In this document: positions 33,159 through 40,575 of the stretch, in pieces
Numbering within the stretch: position 1 is the first letter of the stretch
Layout of the letters: the number at the start of each line of letters is the position of its first letter
Source of the DNA: Roseateles aquatilis
GTDB lineage: Bacteria; Pseudomonadota; Gammaproteobacteria; Burkholderiales; Burkholderiaceae_C
Assembly: GCF_002205645.1 (NCBI RefSeq)
Contig: NZ_NIOF01000009.1
Span: 174,678-238,677 of the forward strand
Direction of reading: 5' to 3'
DNA length: 64,000 nt
Translations under genes and position numbers: made by a program
Notes under the pieces: generated by a model
Database searches by the model: none
What the model saw: only the letters and a program-made list of their open reading frames with translations
Told to the model about the DNA's origin: nothing

Positions 33159-33546
33159 GCATCCACCCGCTCCATCGAATCAGGTCTATCGGATTGGGAC
33201 GATCGGATCAGGCCGACCGGGGCCCCTTTCCCGTAAGTCAAGGAGGGAATTTGACTGCCGGGAGGCAGTCAAAGGAGGGACATGGAGGGAAAGGGGCCTC
33301 GGTTGGCCTGATCGTGCTCGGTGATGGAGGGAGGAGGGGGAAAGAAGGGAAGGGCCGCCCCTGCAGGGCAGGCAAAGCCGCCCACGGCCGCGAATTCCAT
33401 GAACTCCATCTATTAAATGATTGTCATCTAATAGTCATGCTCAATAGGGATAGGCAATAGGCTTCATTGGGGAATTCAACCCCAGCCGATAGGGTGGACC
33501 CCTATCATTCAGCCCATCCCATCAACCCTCACTTCGAGAGCAGAGC
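33159..33546 (+). other. 388-bp lysA-ahpC intergenic region with a large RNA-like stem
   Basis: The first half holds the long inverted repeat described separately (33206-33313). A 29-nt uninterrupted purine run (33326-33354), rich in GGG/GGA, follows and could form a G-quadruplex. The second half (about 33400-33540) is AT-rich and presumably carries the ahpC promoter. It includes an inverted repeat GATAGGG (33488-33494) / CCCTATC (33500-33506) close to the start. No OxyR site with the canonical ATAG-N7-CTAT spacing is seen. Confidence 0.6.
33206..33313 (+). ncRNA. Candidate structured RNA: 27-bp stem with internal loop and 10-bp hairpin
   Basis: The outer arms are 33206-33232 and 33287-33313. 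All 27 positions can pair in RNA, 25 as Watson-Crick and two as G-U. Inside is a perfect hairpin TTTGACTGCC (33250-33259) / GGCAGTCAAA (33264-33273) with a GGGA tetraloop. The two single-stranded flanks both carry AGGAGGGA, a Shine-Dalgarno-like sequence. The second precedes ATG at 33282, which opens a 9-codon frame ending in TGA at 33309-33311. No T tract follows, so this is not a classic terminator. Its identity is unknown to me. Confidence 0.5.
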
Positions 33547-34110
33547 ATGTCCCTGATCAACACCCAAGTCCAACCCTTCAAGACGCAAGCGTTCCACAAC
33601 GGCAAGTTCATCGACGTCACGGAAGAGTCGCTCAAGGGCAAGTGGTCCGTCCTGATCTTCATGCCGGCGGCCTTCACCTTCAACTGCCCCACCGAAGTCG
33701 AAGACGCGGCTGACAACTACGCGGAGTTCCAGAAGCTGGAAGCCGAGGTCTACATCGTCACCACCGACACGCATTTCTCGCACAAGGTGTGGCACGAAAC
33801 CTCGCCGGCCGTCGGCAAGGCCAAGTTCCCGCTGGTCGGCGACCCGACCCACGCGCTGACCAACGCTTTCGGCGTGCACATCCCTGAAGAAGGCCTGGCG
33901 CTGCGCGGGACCTTCGTCATCAACCCGGACGGCGTCATCAAGACGCTGGAAATCCACGACAACGCGATCGCCCGCGACGTGCAGGAAACCCTGCGCAAGC
34001 TGAAGGCCGCTCAATACGTCGCCAGCCACCCCGGTCAAGTCTGCCCGGCCAAGTGGAAGGAAGGCCAGAAGACCATCGCCCCGTCGCTGGACCTGGTCGG
34101 CAAGATCTGA
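33547..34110 (+). CDS. ahpC: Alkyl hydroperoxide reductase peroxiredoxin subunit
   Basis: AhpC reduces hydrogen peroxide, organic peroxides and peroxynitrite and is re-reduced by AhpF. The 187-residue protein has the peroxidatic cysteine Cys47 in FTFNCPTEVED (usually FVCPTE, here Asn before Cys) and the resolving cysteine in GQVCPAKWKEG. The C-terminal YF-containing arm of robust AhpC is replaced by IAPSLDLVGKI, as is normal for the long AhpC1 type. ahpF follows 218 bp downstream. A purine-rich GAGAGCAGAG precedes the start. Confidence 0.96.
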   Translation: MSLINTQVQPFKTQAFHNGKFIDVTEESLKGKWSVLIFMPAAFTFNCPTEVEDAADNYAEFQKLEAEVYIVTTDTHFSHKVWHETSPAVGKAKFPLVGDPTHALTNAFGVHIPEEGLALRGTFVINPDGVIKTLEIHDNAIARDVQETLRKLKAAQYVASHPGQVCPAKWKEGQKTIAPSLDLVGKI

Positions 34111-34328
34111 GGATCCGCGCGCGAGGGCGCCTCGGGCCGGCAACGGCCCGGGCCCCTCGACCGGTGACGCGGATGAGGCTGCCCCTCACCCCCACACTGC
34201 CAATGCAGCGCTCGCGGGCCTTCTCGGCCCGCGGGCGGGATGCTGGCCGCCCCGAGTCCGATCGGAGGGATCGACGCGATCCAGGGAGGCCGGTTTTCGA
34301 AGTCGCTTGAAATTGAAAGGAAGTAACG

Positions 34329-35882
34329 ATGTTGGACGACAACCTGAAGGCGCAGCTCAAGGCCTACCTGGAGCGGGTGACGCTGCCGTTCGAGATCGAG
34401 GCTTCATTGAGCGACTCCGAAAGCTCCGCGGAGCTCAAGCAGCTGCTGCAGGACATCGCCGCGATGTCCGACAAGATCACGCTGAGCCTGGACGGCGACG
34501 ATGCGCGCCGCCCCTCGTTCAGCCTCAAGCGCACGGGCTCGGACCAGAGCCTGCGCTTCGCCGGCATCCCGCTGGGCCATGAGTTCACCTCGCTGGTGCT
34601 GGCCCTGTTGTGGACCGGCGGCCATCCGCCCAAGGTGGAGCAGTCGACGATCGACCAGATCAAGGGCCTGGACGGCGACTACGCCTTCGAGGTCTACATG
34701 TCCCTGTCCTGCCACAACTGCCCGGACGTCGTGCAGGCGCTGTCGCTGATGTCGGTGCTGAACCCGCGCGTCAAGACGGTGATCGTCGACGGCGCGCTGT
34801 TCCAGGACGAGGTCAATGCCCGCGAGATCATGGCCGTGCCGACGGTCTACCTGAACGGTCAGGAGTTCGGCTCCGGTCGCATGACGGTCGAGGAAATCGC
34901 CGCGAAGCTGGACACCAACGCCGCGTCCAAGGATGCCGCCAAGCTGTCCGCCAAGGAGCCCTACGAGGTGCTCGTGGTCGGCGGCGGCCCGGCCGGCGCG
35001 GCGGCGGCGGTGTACGCGGCCCGCAAGGGCATCCGCACCGGCGTGGCGGCCGAGCGTTTCGGCGGCCAGGTCAACGACACGCTGGCGATCGAGAACTACA
35101 TCTCCGTGCTGTCGACCGACGGCCCGAAGTTCTCGATGGCGATGGAATCGCACGTCAAGGATTACGGCGTGGACGTCATGAACCTGCAGCGCGCCGACAA
35201 GCTCGTCCCCGCCACGACCCCGGGCGGCTTGGTCGAGATCCAGCTTGCCAACGGCGGCACGCTCAAGAGCCGGACGGTGATCCTGTCGACCGGCGCGCGC
35301 TGGCGCAATGTCAACGTGCCGGGCGAGCAGGAGTACAAGAACAAGGGTGTCGCCTACTGCCCGCATTGCGACGGTCCGCTGTTCAAGGGCAAGCGCGTCG
35401 CGGTGATCGGTGGCGGCAACTCCGGCGTCGAGGCGGCGATCGACCTGGCCGGCCTGGTGCAGCACGTCACGCTGCTGGAGTTCGGCGACCAGTTGCGGGC
35501 CGATGCCGTGCTGGTGAAGAAGCTGCAGAGCCTGCCCAACGTGACCATCCTGACGCAGGCGCAGACGACCGAGTTCACCGGCGCCGCCGGCAAGTTGAAC
35601 GGCCTGAACTACACCGACCGCGCCTCCGGCGAGGCCCGGCGCATCGAGCTCGAAGGCGTTTTCGTGCAGATCGGCCTGGTGCCCAACACCGAGTGGCTGC
35701 GCGGCGTGGTCGAGCTGTCCAGGCACGGCGAGATCATCGTCGACGCCAAGGGGCAGACGTCGGTGCCGGGCGTGTTCGCGGCCGGCGACGCGACGACGGT
35801 GCCGTACAAGCAGATCATCATCGCGGCCGGCGACGGCGCGAAGGCGGCGCTGAGCGCGTTCGACCACCTGATCCGCAACTGA
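34329..35882 (+). CDS. ahpF: Alkyl hydroperoxide reductase flavoprotein subunit
   Basis: This 517-residue NADH-dependent disulfide reductase regenerates AhpC. The N-terminal tandem thioredoxin-fold domain carries the CHNC pair (Cys128, Cys131). The FAD-binding part begins [20 protein letters not shown] and the active disulfide CPHC lies in [16 protein letters not shown]. The NAD(P)H loop [19 protein letters not shown] follows, and the chain ends with the FAD motif [15 protein letters not shown]. The 218-bp gap after ahpC shows no strong terminator, so the two may be co-transcribed. A Shine-Dalgarno AAGGAAGT precedes the start. Confidence 0.97.
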   Translation: MLDDNLKAQLKAYLERVTLPFEIEASLSDSESSAELKQLLQDIAAMSDKITLSLDGDDARRPSFSLKRTGSDQSLRFAGIPLGHEFTSLVLALLWTGGHPPKVEQSTIDQIKGLDGDYAFEVYMSLSCHNCPDVVQALSLMSVLNPRVKTVIVDGALFQDEVNAREIMAVPTVYLNGQEFGSGRMTVEEIAAKLDTNAASKDAAKLSAKEPYEVLVVGGGPAGAAAAVYAARKGIRTGVAAERFGGQVNDTLAIENYISVLSTDGPKFSMAMESHVKDYGVDVMNLQRADKLVPATTPGGLVEIQLANGGTLKSRTVILSTGARWRNVNVPGEQEYKNKGVAYCPHCDGPLFKGKRVAVIGGGNSGVEAAIDLAGLVQHVTLLEFGDQLRADAVLVKKLQSLPNVTILTQAQTTEFTGAAGKLNGLNYTDRASGEARRIELEGVFVQIGLVPNTEWLRGVVELSRHGEIIVDAKGQTSVPGVFAAGDATTVPYKQIIIAAGDGAKAALSAFDHLIRN

Positions 35883-35951
35883 CGCCGGGGCCTCCTTCGG
35901 AGGCTTTCGGACCGGAACTGACGCCGCGCCCGCGGCGTCAACCGCTTGTGA

Positions 35952-36878
35952 TCAACCCTTCCGGGCGCGGCTGCGCCAGACGCCTTCCAGGCTGTAGACG
36001 GCCAGAGCCGACCAGATCAGCACGAAGCCGATCAAGCGCGCGCCCGCCAGCGGCTCGCCGTACAGCCAGACGCCGAGCAGGAATTGCAGCGTCGGGGACA
36101 GGTATTGCACCAGCCCGAGCGTCGTCAGCGTGATGCGACGGGCGCCCGCCGCGAACAGCAGCAGTGGCACCGCCGTCAGCGGCCCGGCCAGCAGCAGCCA
36201 GCCGATCTGGCCCACGTCGCCCTGCGCGAAGGCGCTGGTGCCGTGGACGCTCCACCAGATCAACGCGCCGGCGGCGATCGGGGAGAGGATCAGCGTCTCC
36301 AGTGTCAGACCTTCCAGCGCGCCCAGATGCGCGGTCTTGCGCATCAGGCCGTAGAAGCCGAAGCTCAGCGCCAGCATCAGCGCGATCCACGGCAACTGTC
36401 CGGCGGTGACCGTCAGCCACAGCACGCCCGCCGCGGCCAGCCCGATCGCCAGCCACTGCACCGGCCGCAGCCGCTCGCGCAGGAACAGGAACCCCAGCAT
36501 CACGTTGACCAGCGGATTGATGAAGTAGCCCAGACTGGCCTCGACGATGTGGCCGTGCTGCACGGCCCAGACGTAGATCAGCCAGTTGGTCGACAGCAGC
36601 AGCGCCGACAGCGCGCAGGTGGCGAGCAGCTTGGGCGACCGCAGCACCGGTCCCAGCCAGGCCCAGCGCCGCAGCCCCGCCAGCACCAGCGCGACGAAGA
36701 CCAGCGACCACAAGGTCCGGTGCGCGATCACCTCCAGCGCGTCGACGCCCACCAGCCGCTTGAAGTAGAGCGGGAACAGGCCCCACGCGATGTAGGCCAG
36801 CGCGGCGTAGACCATGCCGGTGCGGGCATGGGCGTGCGGATCATCGGCGGCCGAGGGCGTGCGGGTGTCGTTGGTCAT
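35952..36878 (-). CDS. rarD: RarD-type EamA transporter
   Basis: This 308-residue protein has ten predicted transmembrane helices. The segments AALAYIAWGLFPLYFKRL and EVIAHRTLWSLVF at the start and the STNWLIYVWAVQHGHIVEAS followed by LGYFINPLVNVMLG stretch are characteristic of the RarD (chloramphenicol-sensitive protein) branch. The substrate is unknown. The start at 36878 is chosen because the conserved N-terminus lies shortly after it. It is divergent from the sulfur-carrier gene at 37001. Confidence 0.9.
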   Translation of the reverse strand: MTNDTRTPSAADDPHAHARTGMVYAALAYIAWGLFPLYFKRLVGVDALEVIAHRTLWSLVFVALVLAGLRRWAWLGPVLRSPKLLATCALSALLLSTNWLIYVWAVQHGHIVEASLGYFINPLVNVMLGFLFLRERLRPVQWLAIGLAAAGVLWLTVTAGQLPWIALMLALSFGFYGLMRKTAHLGALEGLTLETLILSPIAAGALIWWSVHGTSAFAQGDVGQIGWLLLAGPLTAVPLLLFAAGARRITLTTLGLVQYLSPTLQFLLGVWLYGEPLAGARLIGFVLIWSALAVYSLEGVWRSRARKG

Positions 36879-37000
36879 GGGTGGCGCGGCAAGGGAATCG
36901 GCTTCGGCTCTGCGAAGGGCTGGCGATTCTGCCTGCGCCCCGCCGACCTTGCTGTCGACCCTCTTTTCAGCCGGCGGCCTTGGGTGCAGCATGCCGCTCC

Positions 37001-37270
37001 ATGGCCCACGTCGAATTCACCGCGCAACTGCACCGTTTCGTCGACACGCCCAAGCTCGACTGCGACGCCCGCACGCTCGGCGAGGCGCTGACGGTCGCGT
37101 TCGACAGGAACCCACGGCTTCGCGGCTACATCCTGGACGATCAGGGCCATCTGCGCACGCACGTCACGGTGTTCATCGACGGGCATCGCGTGCAGGACCG
37201 ACAGGGCCTGGCCGACCCGCTGAGCGCGCAGTCCAAGGTTTACGTGCTGCAGGCGCTATCCGGCGGTTGA
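37001..37270 (+). CDS. ThiS/MoaD-family sulfur-carrier-like protein
   Basis: This 89-residue protein is a predicted beta-grasp fold with the ThiS/MoaD pattern: FTAQLHRFVD, a helix LGEALTVAFDRNPRLRGYIL, HVTVFIDGHRV and the terminal VYVLQALSGG. The C-terminal Gly-Gly is the site that an E1-like enzyme would adenylate and thiocarboxylate. It is not beside molybdopterin or thiamine genes. It precedes a BNR-propeller gene by 112 bp on the same strand, a pairing I believe recurs in other bacteria, though its role is not established. The codons for Gly-Gly and the stop lie inside a tandem 11-bp repeat. Confidence 0.85.
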   Translation: MAHVEFTAQLHRFVDTPKLDCDARTLGEALTVAFDRNPRLRGYILDDQGHLRTHVTVFIDGHRVQDRQGLADPLSAQSKVYVLQALSGG

Positions 37271-37304
37271 GCGGCGGTTGAGCGTCGGCTGAACGGCAAT
37301 TGAG
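37261..37304. repeat. Four tandem 11-bp units spanning the sulfur-carrier stop codon
   Basis: CGGCGGTTGAG occurs twice perfectly (37261-37271 and 37272-37282), then as CGTCGGCTGAA and CGGCAATTGAG. The first unit contains the C-terminal Gly codons and the TGA of the ThiS/MoaD-like gene. Confidence 0.85.
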
Positions 37305-37382
37305 CGGACACGATGGGCCGGCCGCGTGTCGAAATCGTGATCCGACGAACGTCGAGCAAGGCCACCCCTTCAAGGAGACGCC

Positions 37383-38465
37383 ATGACCACCGCCGCCTGG
37401 GCCGCCACCCGCAAGGGCCTCTTCGAGCTTCGCCACGATCCCGCGCAGGGCGGCTGGGCGATCGGCCGCCACAGTTTCGTCGGCGATCCGGTGAGCATGC
37501 TGCTGCCGGCGCCGGCGGGCGGCGGCCGGATGTTCGCCGCGCTGAACCTGGGCCACTTCGGCTGCAAGGTCCAGGCGTCGGACGACGGCGGCGCCACCTG
37601 GCGCGAGCTGCCCGCCCCCGGGTTCCCGCCGCAGCCCGACGGCGCGGAGGGGCCGGCCTGGAAACTTCAGCAGGTCTGGGCGCTGGAGCGCGGCGGCGAC
37701 GGCCGCTTGTGGGCGGGCACCATCCCCGGCGCGCTGTTCGTCAGCGAGGACGAGGGCGAGTCCTGGCAACTGGTCGAATCGCTGTGGCAGCGCCCCGAGC
37801 GCCTGGGCTGGTTCGGCGGCGGCTACGACGCGCCGGGCATCCACTCCGTCAACGTCGATCCGCGCGATCCGCGGCGGCTGCTGCTGGGCGTGTCCTGCGG
37901 CGGCGCCTGGCGCAGCGAGGACGGCGGCGCGACATGGCGCATCAGCGCCAGGGGCATGCGCGCCGACTTCATGCCGCCGGAACAGGCCGGCGAGGAAAAC
38001 ACGCAGGACCCGCATCGCATCGTCGCCAGCGAGGCCGATCCGGACGTGCTCTGGTGCCAGCACCACAACGGCGTCTGGCGCTCGGTCGACGGCGGCGCGA
38101 ACTGGACGGAAATCAAGCCGCCCCTGTCCGGATTCGGTTTCGCGGTCGCGGCGCATGCCGGCGATCCGGGCACGGCGTGGTTCGTGCCGGGGGTGAAGGA
38201 CGAGAAGCGGCTGCCGGTCGATGGCGCGCTCGTGGTGAACCGCACACGCGACGGCGGACGCAGTTTCGAGACGCTGCGGGTGGGGCTGCCCCAGTCGCAT
38301 TGCTACGACCTCGTGTATCGCCACGGCCTGGCCGCCCATGCCGACGGGCGCCGGCTCCTGATGGGCAGCACGACCGGCAATCTGTGGGCCACCGACGATG
38401 CCGGCGATCACTGGCAACTGGTCTCGGGCCACCTGCCGCCGATCTACGCGTTGCGGTTCGGTTGA
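37383..38465 (+). CDS. BNR/sialidase-fold beta-propeller protein
   Basis: This 360-residue protein is a run of Asp-box (BNR, SxDxGxTW) repeats: SDDGGATW, SEDEGESW, SEDGGATW, SVDGGANW, TRDGGRSF and TDDAGDHW. That is six blades of a sialidase-like or photosystem-II-stability-factor-like propeller. No signal peptide is present, so it is probably cytosolic, unlike most true sialidases. The catalytic arginine triad of sialidases is not apparent. It follows the ThiS/MoaD-like carrier gene, suggesting that the two work together; the function is unknown. Confidence 0.85.
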   Translation: MTTAAWAATRKGLFELRHDPAQGGWAIGRHSFVGDPVSMLLPAPAGGGRMFAALNLGHFGCKVQASDDGGATWRELPAPGFPPQPDGAEGPAWKLQQVWALERGGDGRLWAGTIPGALFVSEDEGESWQLVESLWQRPERLGWFGGGYDAPGIHSVNVDPRDPRRLLLGVSCGGAWRSEDGGATWRISARGMRADFMPPEQAGEENTQDPHRIVASEADPDVLWCQHHNGVWRSVDGGANWTEIKPPLSGFGFAVAAHAGDPGTAWFVPGVKDEKRLPVDGALVVNRTRDGGRSFETLRVGLPQSHCYDLVYRHGLAAHADGRRLLMGSTTGNLWATDDAGDHWQLVSGHLPPIYALRFG

Positions 38466-38488
38466 CCGGCCGGTTGATCGGATGATTG

Positions 38489-38530
38489 CCTCCCGCCTCC
38501 CGCCTCCCGCCTCCCGCCTCTCGCCTCTCG
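38489..38530. repeat. Heptamer tandem repeat, six units
   Basis: Four copies of CCTCCCG (38489-38516) are followed by two of CCTCTCG (38517-38530). The tract lies between the convergent BNR gene and truC. Confidence 0.88.
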
Positions 38531-38572
38531 GTGGGAGCTCGTCCGAGGTGCAGTCGAACGCTCGGTCGTCGC

Positions 38573-39436
38573 TCAATCGGCGACTGGACCGAGGAAGCGT
38601 CGCCACTCCGGACCAGGCGACGCTTCCAGCGTCAGCGTCACGCCGCTGATGGGGTGCGTCAGCGTCAGCTGCTGCGCGTGCAGCCACAGCCGCTGCAGAC
38701 CCAGATGGGCCGCGAGCGTCCGGTTCAGCGGACCCTTGCCGTGATTCGCGTCGCCGACGATCGGATGGGCGATGTGCTTGAGGTGTCGCCGGATCTGATG
38801 GCGTCGACCCTGCACCGGCTCGCAGGCCAGCGCCGACAGCCGCGTCGTCGGGAAGCGCGGATCGGTCACCACCGGCAGCTCGATGCGGCGCAGGCAGGCC
38901 CACTCGGTCTGGGCCTCCAGCCGTGGCTGGCCCGCGGACGGCAGTTCGGGGTCGCGCGCCAGCGGGTGGTCGACGACGCCCGCCTCCGTCATCGGCCAGC
39001 CGCGCACCAGCGCGAGGTAGCGCTTGTGGGTGCGGCGCTCGGCCAGCGCGTGGCCGAGCAGGCTGGCCACCGCGGCGCTCAGCGCGAAGACCAGCACGCC
39101 CGAGGTCCCGCGATCGAGCCGATGCGCCGGCCACACCGGGCGGCCGAGCTGATCGCGCAGGCGCTGCAGCGCGGCGTCTTCCTCGTGGGCGTCGATCGCG
39201 GTGCGATGGACCAGCAGGCCCGCGGGCTTGTCGACGACGGCCAGATCGTCATCGAGGTGGATCAATCGCAGCGCGCGTGACGACGGGGCCGAGCACGGCG
39301 CGGCGGGCGACGCGGACGACGATTCGGGTAGCGAGGGAGACGGCGCCGCGCACGACGGACGCGTGGCCGCATCCGACGGCGCGTCACTTGCGAAAGGGCT
39401 GGCGGGGCCGGCGGCCACGGACGAGGGACTTGTCAT
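38573..39436 (-). CDS. truC: tRNA pseudouridine(65) synthase TruC-like (RluA family)
   Basis: This 287-residue RluA-type pseudouridine synthase has the catalytic motif AHRLDRGTSGVLVFAL and the C-terminal GRRHQIRRHLKHIAHPIVGD. The order LAVVDKPAGLLVHRTAIDAH, KRYLALVRGWP and LQRLWLHAQQLTLTHPISG closely follows E. coli TruC, which modifies U65 of tRNA(Ile) and tRNA(Asp). The first 55 residues are a Ser/Ala/Pro-rich extension not found in TruC. An alternative ATG at 39484 would lengthen it further. Confidence 0.85.
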   Translation of the reverse strand: MTSPSSVAAGPASPFASDAPSDAATRPSCAAPSPSLPESSSASPAAPCSAPSSRALRLIHLDDDLAVVDKPAGLLVHRTAIDAHEEDAALQRLRDQLGRPVWPAHRLDRGTSGVLVFALSAAVASLLGHALAERRTHKRYLALVRGWPMTEAGVVDHPLARDPELPSAGQPRLEAQTEWACLRRIELPVVTDPRFPTTRLSALACEPVQGRRHQIRRHLKHIAHPIVGDANHGKGPLNRTLAAHLGLQRLWLHAQQLTLTHPISGVTLTLEASPGPEWRRFLGPVAD

Positions 39437-39657
39437 CGTTGGAAGGGACGGCAAACGCACCGTTGCGCGGCATTCACGCCGCATTTCCCCGTTTCGGGGG
39501 TGGGACGGCGAACAGTGCTGTTCGCCAAAATCCTGTCATCTAGCCTGCTCATCATCGCAGCAGGCATCCAGCATTCAGGTCACCAGTCATCGAACGGCGC
39601 TCGCCCCGCGGTTTTTCACGGCGAGCGCTCGACAACGGCAATCAGCAGGAGTTCGCC

Positions 39658-40029
39658 ATGCCCCAGGAATTTCACGTCGGTCATCGTTCCTCCCTTGTTT
39701 CGATCCTGGGATGGCTGCTGATGGCGCTGGGTCTGGGCGCCTTGCTGGTCGCCCAGCGGCTGGTGCCGATGGCGGCCTTGCTGGCGGTGGCGTGGGCGGT
39801 GCTGGCGATGGTGCTCGGTTTTGCGCTCTGGCGCCGGCTCGAATGGGCGCGGCGCGGCGCGGCCTGGCTGCTGGCCAGCCTGTTGCCGGTGCTGCTGCTG
39901 GGGTATTGGGTGAGCGACGCGGACCTGCCCCAGCTCGCGCTGGTGCCCGCGAGCGGCGCGGTCGCGTTGCTGCTGTCGTGGGCGCTGAACCGGTTGAACT
40001 CGCGCGGCGTGCGTCAGGAATTCGTCTGA
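39658..40029 (+). CDS. Small integral membrane protein of unknown function
   Basis: I do not recognise this 123-residue protein. It has four predicted transmembrane helices (about 13-32, 36-57, 68-85 and 92-108) with a polar N-terminus and a C-terminal NRLNSRGVRQEFV. The gene has a good start context (GCAGGAG before the ATG) and a GC-rich third position typical of real genes here. It stands alone between truC, which is divergent from it, and the YchJ-type gene, which converges on it. Confidence 0.65.
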   Translation: MPQEFHVGHRSSLVSILGWLLMALGLGALLVAQRLVPMAALLAVAWAVLAMVLGFALWRRLEWARRGAAWLLASLLPVLLLGYWVSDADLPQLALVPASGAVALLLSWALNRLNSRGVRQEFV

Positions 40030-40097
40030 CCGCACCAACCGGCCCCGACATCGCCGTCACCGCCCCTATCCCCATCGGCTGACATTCGGCCGCCGGC

Positions 40098-40538
40098 TCA
40101 GCCTATCTCCCCGTCCACATACAGCCAGACGCCGTGCTCGCGCACGAAGCGGCTGGTCTCGTGCATGCGCTGCGCGCGGCCGCCGGCCTTGCTGCGGGCG
40201 ACGAACTCCACCGTCTCGTGATCGGCGTCCTGGCGCAGGTGCCGGCGCACGTCCAGGCCGAGCCAGCGCAGGTCCGGGTCGCCGCGCTCCAGGGATTCGG
40301 GACGGGTGCTCGGATGCCAGGAGGCGAGCAGGTAGGGGATGAGGTCCATCGTGTAGGCGCTGTACCTCGACCGCATCAGTGCCAGCGCGTCCGGGGCGGC
40401 GAGCACGCCGCTCTCGTCGAAGGCGCGATGCAGGGCACCGCAGCAGGCGCCATAGGGGCGGGCGCTGCCGCACGGGCAGTCCGTGGGCGCGGGGGCCGTC
40501 TTCCCGTTCGAGACGGCGCGAGCTTTTTCTGGCTTCAT
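40098..40538 (-). CDS. YchJ-type (UPF0225) SEC-C motif protein
   Basis: This 146-residue protein opens with a zinc-binding SEC-C-like motif CPCGSARPYGACCG and continues with the YchJ NTF2-like domain: ALALMRSRYSAYTMDLIPYL, WLGLDVRRHL and ETVEFVARSKAGGRAQRMHE. The family is widespread and its function is unknown. It is divergent from uvrD, with 37 bp between the start codons, so the promoters must overlap. Confidence 0.88.
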   Translation of the reverse strand: MKPEKARAVSNGKTAPAPTDCPCGSARPYGACCGALHRAFDESGVLAAPDALALMRSRYSAYTMDLIPYLLASWHPSTRPESLERGDPDLRWLGLDVRRHLRQDADHETVEFVARSKAGGRAQRMHETSRFVREHGVWLYVDGEIG

Positions 40539-40575
40539 GAGGGCGGCATCATGCCAGCCTCTCTAGAATGGCTGG

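Noticed and set aside
33282..33311. Nine-codon frame with a good Shine-Dalgarno inside the lysA-ahpC stem
   Set aside because: Too short to call as a gene; reported only as part of the RNA element.
33470..33545. Possible OxyR site before ahpC
   Set aside because: The ATAG and CTAT elements are separated by 9 bases rather than the required 7, and the second half-site is not found.
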